From: Pedomonas mirosovicensis
Lineage (GTDB): Bacteria > Pseudomonadota > Alphaproteobacteria > Sphingomonadales > Sphingomonadaceae
Assembly (NCBI RefSeq): GCF_022569295.1
Contig: NZ_JAKFIA010000001.1
Span: forward strand, 1,627,001 to 1,691,000
Reading direction: 5' to 3'
DNA: 64,000 nt
Of the stretch, positions 11,191 through 21,047 are shown one piece after another; position 1 is the stretch's first letter, and each line of letters starts with the position of its first letter. The position numbers and the translations under genes were made by a program. Below the pieces are notes generated by a model that had not been told where the DNA came from, did not search any database, and worked only from the letters and a program-made list of their open reading frames with translations.

Positions 11191-13839
11191 ATGCTTGAGA
11201 AGACTTACGAACCGTCCGCCATCGAGGCCAAGTGGTATCAAATCTGGGAAGAGTCCGGGGCCTTCAAGGCCGGCCAGCGCCCAGGCGCGCCCACCTTCAC
11301 CATCGTCATCCCGCCGCCGAACGTCACCGGCTCGCTGCACATGGGCCACGCGCTCAACAACACCCTGCAGGACGTGCTGGTGCGCTACCACCGCCTCAAG
11401 GGCTACGACGTTCTCTGGCAGCCGGGCACCGACCACGCGGGCATTGCCACGCAGATGGTGGTCGAGCGCCAGCTGGATGGCGAAGGGCTGAAGCGCGCCG
11501 ACCTCGGCCGCGAGAAGTTTCTGGAGCGCGTCTGGTCGTGGAAGGCAGAATCGGGCGGCACCATCACCCGCCAGCTGCGCCGTCTGGGCGCAAGCTGCGA
11601 CTGGTCGCGCGAGCGCTTCACCATGGACGAAGGCCTGTCCAGGGCTGTCGTCAAGGTGTTCGTCGATCTCTACAACAAGGGGCTCCTTTACCGCGACAAG
11701 CGGCTGGTGAACTGGGACCCGCGCTTCAAGTCCGCCATTTCCGATCTTGAGGTCGAGATGCGCGAAGTGCAGGGCATCTTCGCCCACTTGAAGTATCCCC
11801 TGGCGGACGATCCCTCGCGCTACATCGTCGTTGCCACCACGCGGCCCGAGACCATGCTGGGCGATACGGCTGTCGCCGTTCACCCGGAGGATGAGCGCTA
11901 CAAGGATATCGTGGGCCAAATGATCCGCCACCCGCTGACCGGGCGGCTCATCCCCATCATTGCCGACGAATGGGCGGACCCCGAGCTCGGCTCCGGCGCG
12001 GTGAAGATCACCCCGGCGCATGATTTCAACGACTTCGCCGTCGGCCAGCGCCACAAGCTGCCGATGATCAACATCTTCGATGCCGAGGCCCGCGTCATCG
12101 CTGCCGAGGGCATTCCCTCCCGCTTCGTCGGGCTGGACCGCTTCGAGGCCCGCAAGGAAGTGCTGGGCGCGCTGGAGGCGCTGGGCTTTGTCGAGAAGAT
12201 CGAGCCCAAGACCATCCAGATGCCCTATGGCGACCGCTCGGGCGTCGTCATCGAGCCGTGGCTCACCGACCAGTGGTACGTGGACGCCAAGACCCTGGCC
12301 CAGCCCGCCATCGAGGCGGTGCGCTCGGGGCGCACCAAGTTCGTCCCCGAGGGCTGGACCAAGACCTACTACAACTGGATGGAGAACATCGAGCCGTGGT
12401 GCGTCTCCCGCCAGCTGTGGTGGGGCCACCAGATCCCGGCGTGGTACGCGCCGGATGGCTCCGTGTTCGTCGCCGAGACGGAGGAGGACGCCTACAAGCT
12501 TGCTCACGCGAAGCTGGGGCTGGACGTGACGCTCCGCCGCGATGAGGACGTGCTCGACACCTGGTTCTCCTCCGCCCTGTGGCCGTTCGGCACGCTCGGC
12601 TGGCCGGAGCAGACCGAGACCCTGAAGCGCCATTACCCGACCGACGTGCTGGTGACGGGCTTCGACATCATCTTCTTCTGGGTCGCCCGGATGATGATGC
12701 AGGGCATCGAGTTCATGGGCACCGAGCCCTTCCACACCGTCTACTGCCACGGCCTCGTCCGCGACGAGAAGGGGCAGAAGATGTCCAAGTCCAAGGGCAA
12801 CGTGGTCGACCCGCTCACCCTCATGGACAAGTTCGGGGCGGATGCCCTGCGCTTCTTCATGTGCGCCATGGAAAGCCAGGGGCGGGACATCAAGCTGTCG
12901 GAGGCCCGCATCCAGGGCTACCGCAACTTCGGCACCAAGCTGTGGAACGCCTCGCGCTTCTGCCAGATGAACGGCATTGGCGGCTCGGAAGGGCCGACCC
13001 CGCCTGTGGCCAGCCTCACCATCAACCGCTGGATCATCGGCGAGGTGGCGGCGACCGTCGCCAAGGTCGAGCAGGCCTATGCGGCCTACCGGTTCGACGA
13101 TATCGCCAACACCATCTACAGCTTCGTCTGGGACCGCTTCTGCGACTGGTATCTCGAACTCATCAAGCCGATCCTGAACGGCGAGAGCGAGGGCGAGGCG
13201 GCGGAAACCCGCGCGGTTGCCGGCTGGGTGCTGGATCAGATTCTGGTCATGCTGCACCCCATCATGCCGTTCCTCACCGAGGAGCTGTGGAACGCCCTTG
13301 GCCAGACCCGCGATACCGCGCTCATCACTGCCGAGTGGCCCAAGGTCCCGGCGGATGTGATCGACGCCTCGGCGGTCAGCGATATCTCCTGGCTCATCGG
13401 CCTCATCTCATCCATCCGCTCGGCCCGCACCGAGCTGAACGTGCCGCCGTCTGCCAAGATCGCGGCGGTCGTCACGGGCGCGAAGGCCGAGACCATCGTG
13501 CGCCTCAAGCACTACGAGCCCGCGTTGCTGCGCCTCGCTCGGCTTGAGAGCATCAACCCCGGCGAGGGCGTTGACGCGGGCGCGATCCAGGTGGTGGTCG
13601 AGGAAGCCACCTACCTGCTGCCGGTGGCCGATATCATCGACCTGGACGCCGAAAAGGCCCGCCTCACCAAGAGCCTTGAGAAGACCCGCAAGGAAATGGG
13701 CGGCATCGAAGGGCGTCTGAACAACCCGGCGTTCATCGAAAAGGCCAAGCCCGAGGTGGTGGAAGAAGCCCGCGAGAAGCTGGCCGACCTCGCCGCCCAG
13801 GCCGAGCGGCTGGAAAACGCCCTCAAGACGCTGGGCTAA
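11191..13839 (+). CDS. valS: Valyl-tRNA synthetase
   Basis: Charges tRNA-Val, with editing of mischarged threonine. The protein has 882 residues, a normal length. Class I signatures are intact: HMGH at 50-53 in [16 protein letters not shown], and KMSKS at 530-534 in [13 protein letters not shown]. Between them lies the CP1 editing insert ([19 protein letters not shown]). The last ~70 residues form the coiled-coil tRNA-binding arm ([19 protein letters not shown]...). The start is ATG 11191 ([15 protein letters not shown]) behind GAGAGGA; an upstream in-frame ATG at 11164 has no ribosome site and adds unconserved residues. Confidence 0.97.
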   Translation: MLEKTYEPSAIEAKWYQIWEESGAFKAGQRPGAPTFTIVIPPPNVTGSLHMGHALNNTLQDVLVRYHRLKGYDVLWQPGTDHAGIATQMVVERQLDGEGLKRADLGREKFLERVWSWKAESGGTITRQLRRLGASCDWSRERFTMDEGLSRAVVKVFVDLYNKGLLYRDKRLVNWDPRFKSAISDLEVEMREVQGIFAHLKYPLADDPSRYIVVATTRPETMLGDTAVAVHPEDERYKDIVGQMIRHPLTGRLIPIIADEWADPELGSGAVKITPAHDFNDFAVGQRHKLPMINIFDAEARVIAAEGIPSRFVGLDRFEARKEVLGALEALGFVEKIEPKTIQMPYGDRSGVVIEPWLTDQWYVDAKTLAQPAIEAVRSGRTKFVPEGWTKTYYNWMENIEPWCVSRQLWWGHQIPAWYAPDGSVFVAETEEDAYKLAHAKLGLDVTLRRDEDVLDTWFSSALWPFGTLGWPEQTETLKRHYPTDVLVTGFDIIFFWVARMMMQGIEFMGTEPFHTVYCHGLVRDEKGQKMSKSKGNVVDPLTLMDKFGADALRFFMCAMESQGRDIKLSEARIQGYRNFGTKLWNASRFCQMNGIGGSEGPTPPVASLTINRWIIGEVAATVAKVEQAYAAYRFDDIANTIYSFVWDRFCDWYLELIKPILNGESEGEAAETRAVAGWVLDQILVMLHPIMPFLTEELWNALGQTRDTALITAEWPKVPADVIDASAVSDISWLIGLISSIRSARTELNVPPSAKIAAVVTGAKAETIVRLKHYEPALLRLARLESINPGEGVDAGAIQVVVEEATYLLPVADIIDLDAEKARLTKSLEKTRKEMGGIEGRLNNPAFIEKAKPEVVEEAREKLADLAAQAERLENALKTLG

Positions 13840-13855
13840 GCCGGGTTCAGGTATT

Positions 13856-13885
13856 GCAGGAGGGTCTGGTCTCTGGCCCTCCTGC
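13856..13885 (+). other. GC-rich hairpin just after valS
   Basis: Arms GCAGGAGGG and CCCTCCTGC with a 12-base loop lie 17 bp after the valS stop. There is no T-run, so it is not a classical terminator. It could be a reduced, single-hairpin relative of the dispersed repeat, though the conserved flank is absent. Confidence 0.5.
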
Positions 13886-13933
13886 GCCTGCCGTCCGTTG
13901 GGCCGGGCCGCGCTATCAGCGCCCTTTGCTGCA

Positions 13934-13999
13934 GGGGGCAGAGCGGCTGGACAACGGACTGCAAATCCGTATACGCCAGTTTGAAGCTTCCTTGCGCCC
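13934..13999 (+). other. tRNA-Cys-like fragment, probably decayed
   Basis: Within the 342-bp gap after valS, GGCAGAGCGG is followed by a perfect five-base anticodon stem with loop CTGCAAA (stem 13954-13958 / 13966-13970), as in bacterial tRNA-Cys (anticodon GCA). The possible acceptor arms GGGGGCA and TGCGCCC pair with one mismatch. However, the D arm is short, the T-stem pairs at only three of five positions, C56 is replaced by T, and no CCA follows. It reads as a tRNA-Cys remnant rather than a working gene. Confidence 0.35.
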
Positions 14000-14181
14000 T
14001 TGCCGCAAGCCTCGCCGGTTGGGCATGGCACCGGATTGCCGCTTCTGCGCGTTATCGAGATTCCGGCTTCCTAATAATATGGCGGTGGATTGGTCCGGCG
14101 TCGGAACAATTGCCGGGCTTATGAGTTCTACTGACTGCAGGACCAGCGCTCTCTGTAAAGGGGGCAGGGGCGGTACAGAGT

Positions 14182-16334
14182 ATGAACCAGTTTTGCCGTG
14201 TGGACGACGGGCAGTCGCCGGGCCTCTCTGCCCTTGCGGATGCGCCAGCCGCCATCTTTGATGCCATTCCGTCTGCCATCTGCGTCATTGATATCGATGG
14301 CCGGATCATCCGCTACAATCATCGCGCCAAGGTGCTTTGGGGCGAGGCTCCGCAGCCGGGCAAGTGCCTGGAGGCTCTTTGCGAGTCTTGCCGCATCTAT
14401 GGGAACGGCAGGGAGCTGTCCTTTGCCGAAACGCCTGCCGCCCGCGTGCTGCAAACCGGCGTGCCCGTGGCGGAGCAGGAGTTGGAATTTGAATTGCCCG
14501 ATGGCCGCTCCGTGGCGCTTCTGGTCAACTGCGAGCCGGTGCGGGATGACGAGGGCCAGCTTGCCGGCGCCATCTGCTGCTTTCGGGATATTACGGAGAC
14601 TGTTCGCACCCGCAGCGCGCTGAGGCGCAGCCTTCAGGATCTGGAGGATTTCTTCGAGAACGGCGCTGTCGGCCTGCATCTGGTGGCGGCCGATGGCACG
14701 ATTTTGCGCGCCAACCAGGCCGAGCTGGACCTGCTGGGCTACACGCGCGAGGAGTATGTCGGCCGCTCCATCCGCGATTTCCATGCGGATGAGGATGCCA
14801 TTGCCGACATTCTCGCGCGGCTGTCCAGGGGGAGAGGCTGGACAAGTATCCGGCCCGCCTCCTCGCCAAGGATGGCTCGATCCGCCATGTGCTGATTACC
14901 TCGAACGCCAACATGTGCGACGGCGTTTTCCTCAATTCCCGCTGCTTCACCGTCGATGTCACGGCCTGGCGTCAGTCGCAGGTGCTGCAGGCGGAGGCCG
15001 AGCGGCGTCTTGCCGCCACCTACGAGGCCGCGCCCATCGGCATTGCCGAGGTGGATGAAAAGGGGCGCCTCGTCCAGCTGAACAGCGCGTTCGAGCGGAT
15101 TTTCGGGTACAGCCGCGAGGAGCTGCTTGGCCTTGGCTTTCAGGAGGTCGTGCACCCCGAGGGGGACACCGGCGAGGACGGCTATCGGGAACAGGCAGCC
15201 GGTGACGACAACTATGCCGTCGTCACCCGTCACAAGCGCCGGGATGGAAGCGAAATCTTCATCCGCATCCTGAGTTCGGTCGTCCGGGATGAGACCGGCC
15301 AGGTCCGTTATGGCGTCCGCATTGTCGAGGACGTGACGGAGCGCAAGCAGACGCAGAACCGGCTTGAGGAGAGCGAGCGGGTATCGCGGGAATTGCTCGA
15401 GGCGCTGCCGGTTGCCATCTACACGACCGACATAAACGGCCGGATCAGCTTCTACAACGAGGCCGCCGTGCAGTTTGCCGGGCGGCGGCCCGAGCTGGGC
15501 AACGACAAGTGGTGCGTCACCTGGCGGCTTTATGACAGCGACGGCACCCCCATGCCCCATGAGGAGTGCCCGATGGCCCAGACGCTCCGGCACGGCAGGG
15601 AAATGCGGGGCCTCATCGCCCTGGCGGAGCGGCCGGACGGCACGCGGGTGCCGTTCATGCCGTTCCCCAAGCTGCTGCGGAATGCGACGGGCGAGGCGAC
15701 CGGGGCCATCAACATGCTGGTCGACATGACCGAGCGCAAGCGCGCCGAGGATGAGCAGCGGGCGCTGATCGATGAGCTGAACCACCGGGTCAAGAACACG
15801 CTGGCAACGGTTCAGTCGATCGCGGCGCAAACGATGCGCTCGACGCCGCAGGACTTTGCGAAGAACTTCGAGAGCCGCCTGATGGCGCTCAGCGCGGCGC
15901 ACAACCTGTTGACCCGCCGCCGCTGGACCGGCGTGGGGCTCGGCGAGCTGCTGGACTCCCAGCTGGCGGCCCACGCGGGTGATGAAGGGCGGGTGCGGCT
16001 TGCCGGGCCGGAGATCACGCTCAGCCCGCGCATCGGCGTGCTGCTCGGCATGCTCATCCATGAGCTTGCGACCAATGCTGCGAAGTATGGCGCGCTGTCC
16101 CGGCCGGAAGGCATGGTGCGGCTGAACTGGTCGGTTGCGCCGAACGAGGCCGGCCGGCGCCATCTGCGCCTGGCATGGCGGGAGCACGGCGGGCCGGAAG
16201 TGGCGCCGCCGTCCCGCAAGGGGTTCGGAACCCGGTTGCTGGAGCGTAGCGTCAGGGTTGATCTGCGTGGCCAGTGCGATCTGCGGTTCGAGCCGGCCGG
16301 CGTTCAGTGCCGGCTCGATCTGCCGCTTGATTAG
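14182..16334 (+). CDS. Multi-PAS HWE-family sensor histidine kinase, frameshifted
   Basis: A cytosolic sensor kinase of about 717 residues once the frame is repaired. Four PAS-like repeats (starting near residues 20, 150, 280 and 400; for example ICVIDIDGRIIRYNHRAKVLWG and GIAEVDEKGRLVQLNSAFERIFG) precede an HWE kinase core. That core has the phospho-acceptor histidine at about residue 535 in ELNHRVKNTLATVQS, the N-box ELATNAAKYGALS and the diagnostic LAWREHGGP. There is no transmembrane segment. The frame breaks at the five-G run 14828-14832; one extra G joins LARLSRG to ERLDKYPARLLAKDGS inside the second PAS domain. The next gene, eight bases after the stop, encodes a single-domain response regulator that is probably its partner. 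Confidence 0.88.
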
Positions 16335-16342
16335 GAAGGTCT

Positions 16343-16756
16343 ATGCGAGTCGAGCTTCAGGGCCTGCGCGTCCTGTTCGTTGAAGACGAGAGCATCGTGG
16401 CGATGCTGACCGAAGACATGCTGGCGGACCTGGGCTGTGAGATCAGCGCCATCGCCGGCACCGTGGAGGATGCCCTGGCCGCCGTGTCGCAGGGCGGGTT
16501 TGATATCGCGCTGCTCGATATCAACTTGGCCGGCGTCATGGTGTTTCCGGTGGCTGCCGCCCTTGATGAGCGTGGCATTCCGTTCGCCTTCGCCAGCGGT
16601 TACGGCGGGAAGGGGGTGCCGCCGGAGTTCACGGGCGTGCCGATCATCGGCAAGCCGTTCAGGATAGACGACCTGGCCTGGGTTCTGCAGGCGGCGCTGG
16701 TTCGCAACCGCAAGAAGGCGGCCGGCTGCGGGGAGGCGGCCGTCGAAGGCGGCTAG
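16343..16756 (+). CDS. Single-domain response regulator
   Basis: A 137-residue receiver domain with no output domain. The acidic pair E14-D15 (LFVEDESIV), phospho-acceptor D59 (ALLDINLAG) and conserved lysine (IIGKPF) are present. The start is ATG 16343 with AGGAAGG upstream. It lies eight bases after the HWE kinase stop, so the two are very likely co-transcribed and form a signalling pair. Stand-alone receivers paired with HWE kinases usually act through protein-protein contacts or phosphorelay in general stress or light signalling; which applies here cannot be told. The short C-terminal tail (NRKKAAGCGEAAVEGG) is unremarkable. Confidence 0.9.
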   Translation: MRVELQGLRVLFVEDESIVAMLTEDMLADLGCEISAIAGTVEDALAAVSQGGFDIALLDINLAGVMVFPVAAALDERGIPFAFASGYGGKGVPPEFTGVPIIGKPFRIDDLAWVLQAALVRNRKKAAGCGEAAVEGG

Positions 16757-16934
16757 GGGCCGCCGGGCGGGCGGCCTGCGGCGTGGCGGAACAGTCGCTT
16801 CGGGGAGTGGAGGCGCAGGCGCGACGCCCGGTGGCGCAAGGCGCAGATTTTTTACCCTCAGGGCCGCGCAATCGGCTAAATGCCAAGCTGTGTTTCGTCA
16901 TTGCTTGCGCCGTTTCCCCTGAGGTCTTGTCGTC

Positions 16935-17666
16935 ATGCTCAATCTGGTCCCGTCCGGTCCCCGGAAAACATACCTCGCGCAGCGTTTGCTGTTCGTGGCG
17001 GACCACGCCAGCAACTTCATTCCGGAAAGCTACGAGAACCTTGGCGTTGACGAGCGCTACCTTCAGGAACACATCGCCTGGGACATCGGCTCGCTGGACG
17101 TGGCCCGGGCCGTGCGGAACCGCACCGGCGGGCGGCTGTGGCCGGCCAGCGTCTCGCGCCTGCTCATCGATTTCAACCGCGACCCCGACCACCCTGGGCT
17201 GATCCCCGAGTCATCGGACGGGGTTCTCATCCCCGGCAACATGGGGCTGACGGCGGAGGAACGGCAGCGGCGGCTGGATCGCTACTTCCACCCCTATCAC
17301 AACGGGCTGTCGGCGGAGATCGACTCCATGCTCGAATCCGATGGCAAGCCGGCGCTCATCTCCATGCACAGCTTCACGCCCAGAATGAATGGTTTCGAGC
17401 GGCCGTGGCACATCGGTCTGCTCTACAATCAGGATGACCGGCTCTCCCGCCGCGCCATCGACTGGCTGCGCCGTGAACCCGGCCTGGTGGTGGGTGACAA
17501 CGAGCCCTATTCGGGCCGCCTGCTCAACTACACCATGGACCGGCACGCCGAGGCGCGGGGGCTGCCCTACCTCTCCATCGAGATCCGGCAGGACCTGATC
17601 TCGACCCCCGAGGGCGTGGCCGACTGGAGCGAACGCCTCTCGGCCCTGCTGCGCTTCCTGCTGTAG
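16935..17666 (+). CDS. N-formylglutamate amidohydrolase family protein
   Basis: A 243-residue cytosolic hydrolase of the N-formylglutamate amidohydrolase (FGase) family. Characteristic stretches are LFVADHASNFIPESY, the arginine-rich SRLLIDFNRDPDHPGLIP, YFHPYHNGLSAEID, SMHSFTPRMNGF and SIEIRQDLI; the histidines and acidic residues in these form the usual metal site. The classical enzyme releases glutamate and formate in histidine degradation, but no other hut genes are nearby, so the in vivo substrate is uncertain. The start is ATG 16935 with GAGG about eleven bases upstream. A rho-independent terminator follows at 17745-17767. Confidence 0.88.
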   Translation: MLNLVPSGPRKTYLAQRLLFVADHASNFIPESYENLGVDERYLQEHIAWDIGSLDVARAVRNRTGGRLWPASVSRLLIDFNRDPDHPGLIPESSDGVLIPGNMGLTAEERQRRLDRYFHPYHNGLSAEIDSMLESDGKPALISMHSFTPRMNGFERPWHIGLLYNQDDRLSRRAIDWLRREPGLVVGDNEPYSGRLLNYTMDRHAEARGLPYLSIEIRQDLISTPEGVADWSERLSALLRFLL

Positions 17667-17744
17667 GTGCGGCCTGTAGGCGCGGCGATGCTTCGCAAGG
17701 GGAAGTAGGCTTCCTCTGCCGAAATCCGGAAGCCGGTGGGGCAG

Positions 17745-17767
17745 GGCGCGGTTTGCGCCATTTTTTT
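17745..17767 (+). terminator. Rho-independent terminator after the FGase gene
   Basis: Stem GGCGC / GCGCC with loop GGTTT, followed by A and seven Ts. It separates the upstream amidohydrolase gene from ilvD. Confidence 0.75.
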
Positions 17768-17846
17768 ACGATTTTTGCATCCAGGGCCTTCCGTTTATTG
17801 CGCGCAGCCGTTAGGACGTGGCTCAAGATTATCAGGAGGTCATGTA

Positions 17847-19562
17847 ATGCCGTTCGACAAGTCCAAGCTGCCCAGCCGCTATGTTTCGGTTGGGCCCGAG
17901 CGCGCGCCGCACCGGTCCTACTACTACGCCATGGGGCTGACCGAGGAAGACATTGCCAAGCCGTTCGTCGGCGTGGTTTCGGCCGGTAACGACAGCGCGC
18001 CGTGCAACACGGCGCTGGACGCGCAGGCGGACATTGCGCGCGAGGGCGTGATCGAGGCGGGCGGCATGCCGCGCCGCTTCAACACCATTACCGTGACCGA
18101 CGGCATCGCCATGGGCCACCAGGGCATGAAGGCCTCGCTCGTCAGCCGCGAGGTCATCGCCGACTCCGTCGAGTTGTCCGTGCGCGGCCACTGCTACGAT
18201 GCGCTCGTCGGCTTCGCCGGTTGCGACAAGTCCCTGCCTGGCATGATGATGGCCATGCTGCGCCTCAACGTGCCCTCCGTGTTCGTTTATGGCGGCTCCA
18301 TCTTGCCCGGCCGTTTCCACGGCAAGGATGTGACGGTTGTCGACGTGTTCGAGGCGGTGGGCCAGCACGCGGCGGGCAGCTGCCCGCTGCAGGAGCTGAT
18401 CGCGCTGGAGAAGGTGGCGTGCCCCGGCCATGGCGCCTGCGGCGGCCAGTTTACCGCCAACACCATGGCCGGCGTGGCGGAGGCCATCGGCCTGTCGCTG
18501 CCCAACTCCAACATGGCGCCCGCGCCCTACCAGAGCCGCGAGGAGGTGGCGCGCGCCGCCGGCCGCGCCGTGATGAAGCTCATCGAGAAGAACATCCGTC
18601 CGCGCGATATCTGCACCCGCAAGGCGTTCGAGAACGCGGCGACGGTGGTGGCGGCCACGGGCGGCTCCACCAACGCGGCGCTGCACCTGCCGGCCATGGC
18701 CAACGAGTGCGGCATCGAGTTCGACTTGTTCGACGTGGCCGAGATCTTCAAGCGCACGCCTTACATCGCCGATCTGAAGCCGGGCGGCCGCTATGTCGCC
18801 AAGGACATGCATGAGGCAGGCGGCATCTACATGGCGATGAAGACCCTGATGGAGGGCGGCTATCTGCACGGTGACTGCATGACCGTCACCGGCAAGACCC
18901 TGGCCGAGAACCTGGAAGAGATCACCTGGAACCCGGACCAGAAGGTGATCCGCCACATCTCCAACCCGATCACGCCGACCGGCGGCGTTGTCGGCCTGCG
19001 CGGCAGCCTCGCGCCGGAAGGGGCCATCGTGAAGGTGGCGGGCATGAAGAACCTGGTCTTCTCCGGCCCCGCTCGCGTGTTCGATTGCGAGGAGGACGCC
19101 TTCCAGGCGGTCGAGAACCGGCAGTACAAGGAAGGCGATGTCATCGTCATCCGTTACGAAGGGCCGAAGGGCGGGCCGGGCATGCGCGAGATGCTCTCCA
19201 CCACCGCCGCCCTTTACGGTCAGGGCATGGGCGAGAAAGTGGCTCTCATCACCGATGGCCGCTTTTCGGGGGGCACCCGCGGCTTCTGCATCGGCCACGT
19301 GGGGCCGGAGGCGGCGGAGGGCGGTCCCATCGGGTTGCTGCGGGATGGCGACATGATTCGCATCGATGCCGTTGCGGGCACCATTGATGTGGAGCTGAGC
19401 GAGGAGGAGCTGGCCGAGCGCCGCAAGGCCTGGCAGCCGCGCAAGACCGACTATAACGCCGGCGCTATCTGGCGATTCGCCCAGAATGTGGGGCCGGCCC
19501 GCCTGGGCGCGGTCACCCACCCAGGGGCCAAGGCCGAAACCCATGTCTTTGCGGATATCTAA
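17847..19562 (+). CDS. ilvD: Dihydroxy-acid dehydratase
   Basis: Dehydrates 2,3-dihydroxy-isovalerate and its methylvalerate homologue in valine, leucine and isoleucine synthesis. The protein has 571 residues. Cysteines for the iron-sulfur cluster are seen in [20 protein letters not shown] and [16 protein letters not shown]; the C-terminal domain carries [20 protein letters not shown]. The start is ATG 17847 ([16 protein letters not shown]) with an ideal CAGGAGGT at 17833-17840. It is flanked by terminators on both sides and is therefore a single-gene unit. LeuA, of the same pathway group, is 16 kb away. The edd-type dehydratases share the fold, but length and sequence favour IlvD. Confidence 0.96.
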   Translation: MPFDKSKLPSRYVSVGPERAPHRSYYYAMGLTEEDIAKPFVGVVSAGNDSAPCNTALDAQADIAREGVIEAGGMPRRFNTITVTDGIAMGHQGMKASLVSREVIADSVELSVRGHCYDALVGFAGCDKSLPGMMMAMLRLNVPSVFVYGGSILPGRFHGKDVTVVDVFEAVGQHAAGSCPLQELIALEKVACPGHGACGGQFTANTMAGVAEAIGLSLPNSNMAPAPYQSREEVARAAGRAVMKLIEKNIRPRDICTRKAFENAATVVAATGGSTNAALHLPAMANECGIEFDLFDVAEIFKRTPYIADLKPGGRYVAKDMHEAGGIYMAMKTLMEGGYLHGDCMTVTGKTLAENLEEITWNPDQKVIRHISNPITPTGGVVGLRGSLAPEGAIVKVAGMKNLVFSGPARVFDCEEDAFQAVENRQYKEGDVIVIRYEGPKGGPGMREMLSTTAALYGQGMGEKVALITDGRFSGGTRGFCIGHVGPEAAEGGPIGLLRDGDMIRIDAVAGTIDVELSEEELAERRKAWQPRKTDYNAGAIWRFAQNVGPARLGAVTHPGAKAETHVFADI

Positions 19563-19631
19563 AATCCGACCGTTCGGGCGAACCTTGGCCTTTTTGTTAT
19601 AGCAATAAGTCTTTTTATTCGCTAGATAAGG

Positions 19632-19667
19632 CGCGCCGTCCTTCCCCGAGGGCGGCGCGTTCTGTTT
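19632..19667 (+). terminator. Rho-independent terminator after ilvD
   Basis: A ten-base-pair stem (CGCGCCGTCC with GGGCGGCGCG, one G-T pair) has an eight-base loop and a T-rich tail TTCTGTTT. It lies 70 bp after the ilvD stop. Confidence 0.8.
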
Positions 19668-19707
19668 GAGAAGCCCGCGAAACGGCAGTTTTCTGCAGTT
19701 TTTCGGG

Positions 19708-19736
19708 TTGACTCTTGGGCTCCGCTTCTCATTTAA
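19708..19736 (+). promoter_or_regulatory. Possible sigma-70-type promoter in the ilvD/PEP-CTERM gap
   Basis: TTGACT, then a 17-base spacer, then ATTTAA. It lies downstream of the ilvD terminator and points into a gene-free segment that ends in a strong plus-strand terminator at 20155-20187. The -35 is good and the -10 only fair. Confidence 0.4.
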
Positions 19737-19778
19737 GAGACCGGGATTGCTAATAGCAATTTCAATGTCCGCGTAAGC

Positions 19779-19997
19779 GTTGCGTGTCCTGTTTGTTGTT
19801 GGGTGGCAACCGGGCTCGGGCAGGTCTGAGGGAAGGCGCGCGGCCAGGCGGACGAACAACGGAATCTCCTGCCAGGGAGTGTGTAACTGTTGCGTTGCGT
19901 TGTGAGTAAGTGGCGTTCCGTTGCGTCAGTTGCGTTGCGTTTAGTGTCTCCGTTTGCGCTGGTTGCGTCGCGTTAAGCGTGTTGCGTATCGTTGCGT
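19779..19997 (+). repeat. Cluster of GTTGCGT heptamers
   Basis: GTTGCGT occurs at 19779, 19889, 19894, 19920, 19929, 19934, 19962, 19981 and 19991, all in the same orientation. Eight of the nine copies fall within 109 bp, and two pairs overlap. Spacing is irregular. The cluster lies in the gene-free segment after ilvD. Confidence 0.8.
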
Positions 19998-20154
19998 TAA
20001 ATGGTGTACATGTCTGTCCTGGGCCGGTGGCGAGGAAGCATGGCGACCTTGCTGCCGGTGCAGGTCCGGTGAACCGGGGAGGGCGGCTGTCTCAGCCCTG
20101 ACCGTTTCGCCCTCGCAGGAGCGTTTCCGCTCCCGCATGGTTTTTTGGCACGAC

Positions 20155-20187
20155 AAAGGGCGCCTCTTCGGCGCCCTTTGCGTTTTT
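20155..20187 (+). terminator. Strong plus-strand terminator without an assigned gene
   Basis: A ten-base-pair stem (AAAGGGCGCC / GGCGCCCTTT) with a five-base loop is followed by GCG and five Ts. A weaker hairpin with six Ts lies just before it (20118-20146). The T-run is on the plus strand, so it does not serve the minus-strand PEP-CTERM gene that ends at 20216. Confidence 0.7.
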
Positions 20188-20215
20188 CCCATGTCAGGTC
20201 AGGTGTAGCGTAGGC

Positions 20216-20989
20216 TTAGGCCTTGCGGCGGCGGCGCGCGGCCAGACCAAGACCGAAGATGCCCGCGCCCACGAGACCCAGAGCGGCCGGCTCCGGAACT
20301 TGCTGGGCGGTAATCACGATGTTGGTCGGCAGAATGGAGCTGAAGTTCTCCTGCGTCAGGAAGTACAGCTCGGCCACGCCGTCGCCGTCGAGGTCATCGA
20401 AGAAGATCTGGCCGCCTTCGAAGTTGGCTTCGTCGAAGACGAGGCTGGCGGTGTACAGATAGTCCTCAACCTGGAACTGGACCGACAGGTCGCTTGGGTT
20501 GTTGAGAACGAAGATGTCATCGCAAACCGAGGCGGAGTCCGGCAGGCAGGGCTCCTGGTTCAGGGTTTCATCGAAGTCGATGAAGAAGGTCTGGGTGAAC
20601 GGAACGCTCTCGCCCGAGCCGGACGGGCCGAAGGTCAGGTCAACCACCAGGTCGGTGCTCTCCAGGGTCGGCGGGTCGATGGCGAAGTTGTTGTGAGTCA
20701 CCGTCGCGCCCGGCGAGCCGACGCCGTCGTTGGTAATGATGGTGCCGGCGATGTTGTTGGTCACGCGCAGCTGGCTGAGGCCGTTGCTCTGACCGCCGTC
20801 GTCCTCGGTGCCCCACTGCAGCACGTCTTCGTTGCCTTCAACGAAGTTGGTGACGCTGCCCGGAGTCCAGTTTTCCCAGTGGGCATTGACCGTGTAGTCC
20901 CACGCAGTGATGAGTGCGGCCTGGGCAGCGCCAGGAGCTGCCAGCACGGCAACAGCAGCAACGCTCATAAACCATTTCTGCAGTTTCAT
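20216..20989 (-). CDS. THxN-family PEP-CTERM protein, copy 1
   Basis: A 257-residue exported protein. The signal peptide is MKLQKWFMSVAAVAVLAAPG...AQA, followed by a beta-rich domain with THNN (the THxN signature), a two-cysteine stretch EPCLPDSASVC, an acidic DDLDGDGVAELYF segment and a C-terminal PEP-CTERM sorting signal (VPEPAALGLVGAGIFGLGL followed by ARRRRKA). PEP-CTERM proteins are processed by an exosortase and usually end up on the surface or in the extracellular matrix; no exosortase gene is in this window. The start is ATG 20989, with GGAG six bases upstream. It is a tandem paralogue of the gene at 21480. A sigma-54 promoter lies about 60 bp upstream of the start. Confidence 0.93.
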   Translation of the reverse strand: MKLQKWFMSVAAVAVLAAPGAAQAALITAWDYTVNAHWENWTPGSVTNFVEGNEDVLQWGTEDDGGQSNGLSQLRVTNNIAGTIITNDGVGSPGATVTHNNFAIDPPTLESTDLVVDLTFGPSGSGESVPFTQTFFIDFDETLNQEPCLPDSASVCDDIFVLNNPSDLSVQFQVEDYLYTASLVFDEANFEGGQIFFDDLDGDGVAELYFLTQENFSSILPTNIVITAQQVPEPAALGLVGAGIFGLGLAARRRRKA

Positions 20990-21047
20990 TTCCATCTCCC
21001 AAGTTGGCTATGCCCTTAGGCATGGTTGTTTTTGGCAGGGGGAGATA

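Larger units (their letters stand above)
19743..20187 (+). ncRNA. Candidate small-RNA locus between ilvD and the PEP-CTERM genes
   Basis: About 450 bp with no convincing open reading frame but with plus-strand transcription signals at both ends: the TTGACT/ATTTAA promoter candidate and two downstream hairpins. Inside, GGTCCGGTGAACCGG and AGGGC...GCCCT can form short stems, and CAGGTCCGG recalls the SRP RNA core, but the adjoining SRP bases are missing. I also see no tmRNA tag sequence and no RNase P core. The identity is unknown and existence as a transcript is inferred. Confidence 0.35.

Noticed and set aside
17832-19859. Minus-strand open frame of 675 codons opposite ilvD
   Set aside because: Shadow of ilvD, whose plus-strand reading is unambiguous.
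20030-20110. Possible SRP RNA (CAGGTCCGG followed by AACCGG)
   Set aside because: The required GGAAG...AGCAGCC part of the SRP core does not follow in order.
19954-20208. Small plus-strand frames in the gap after ilvD
   Set aside because: They run through two terminator hairpins and the GTTGCGT array and give Cys/Arg-rich translations unlike a protein.
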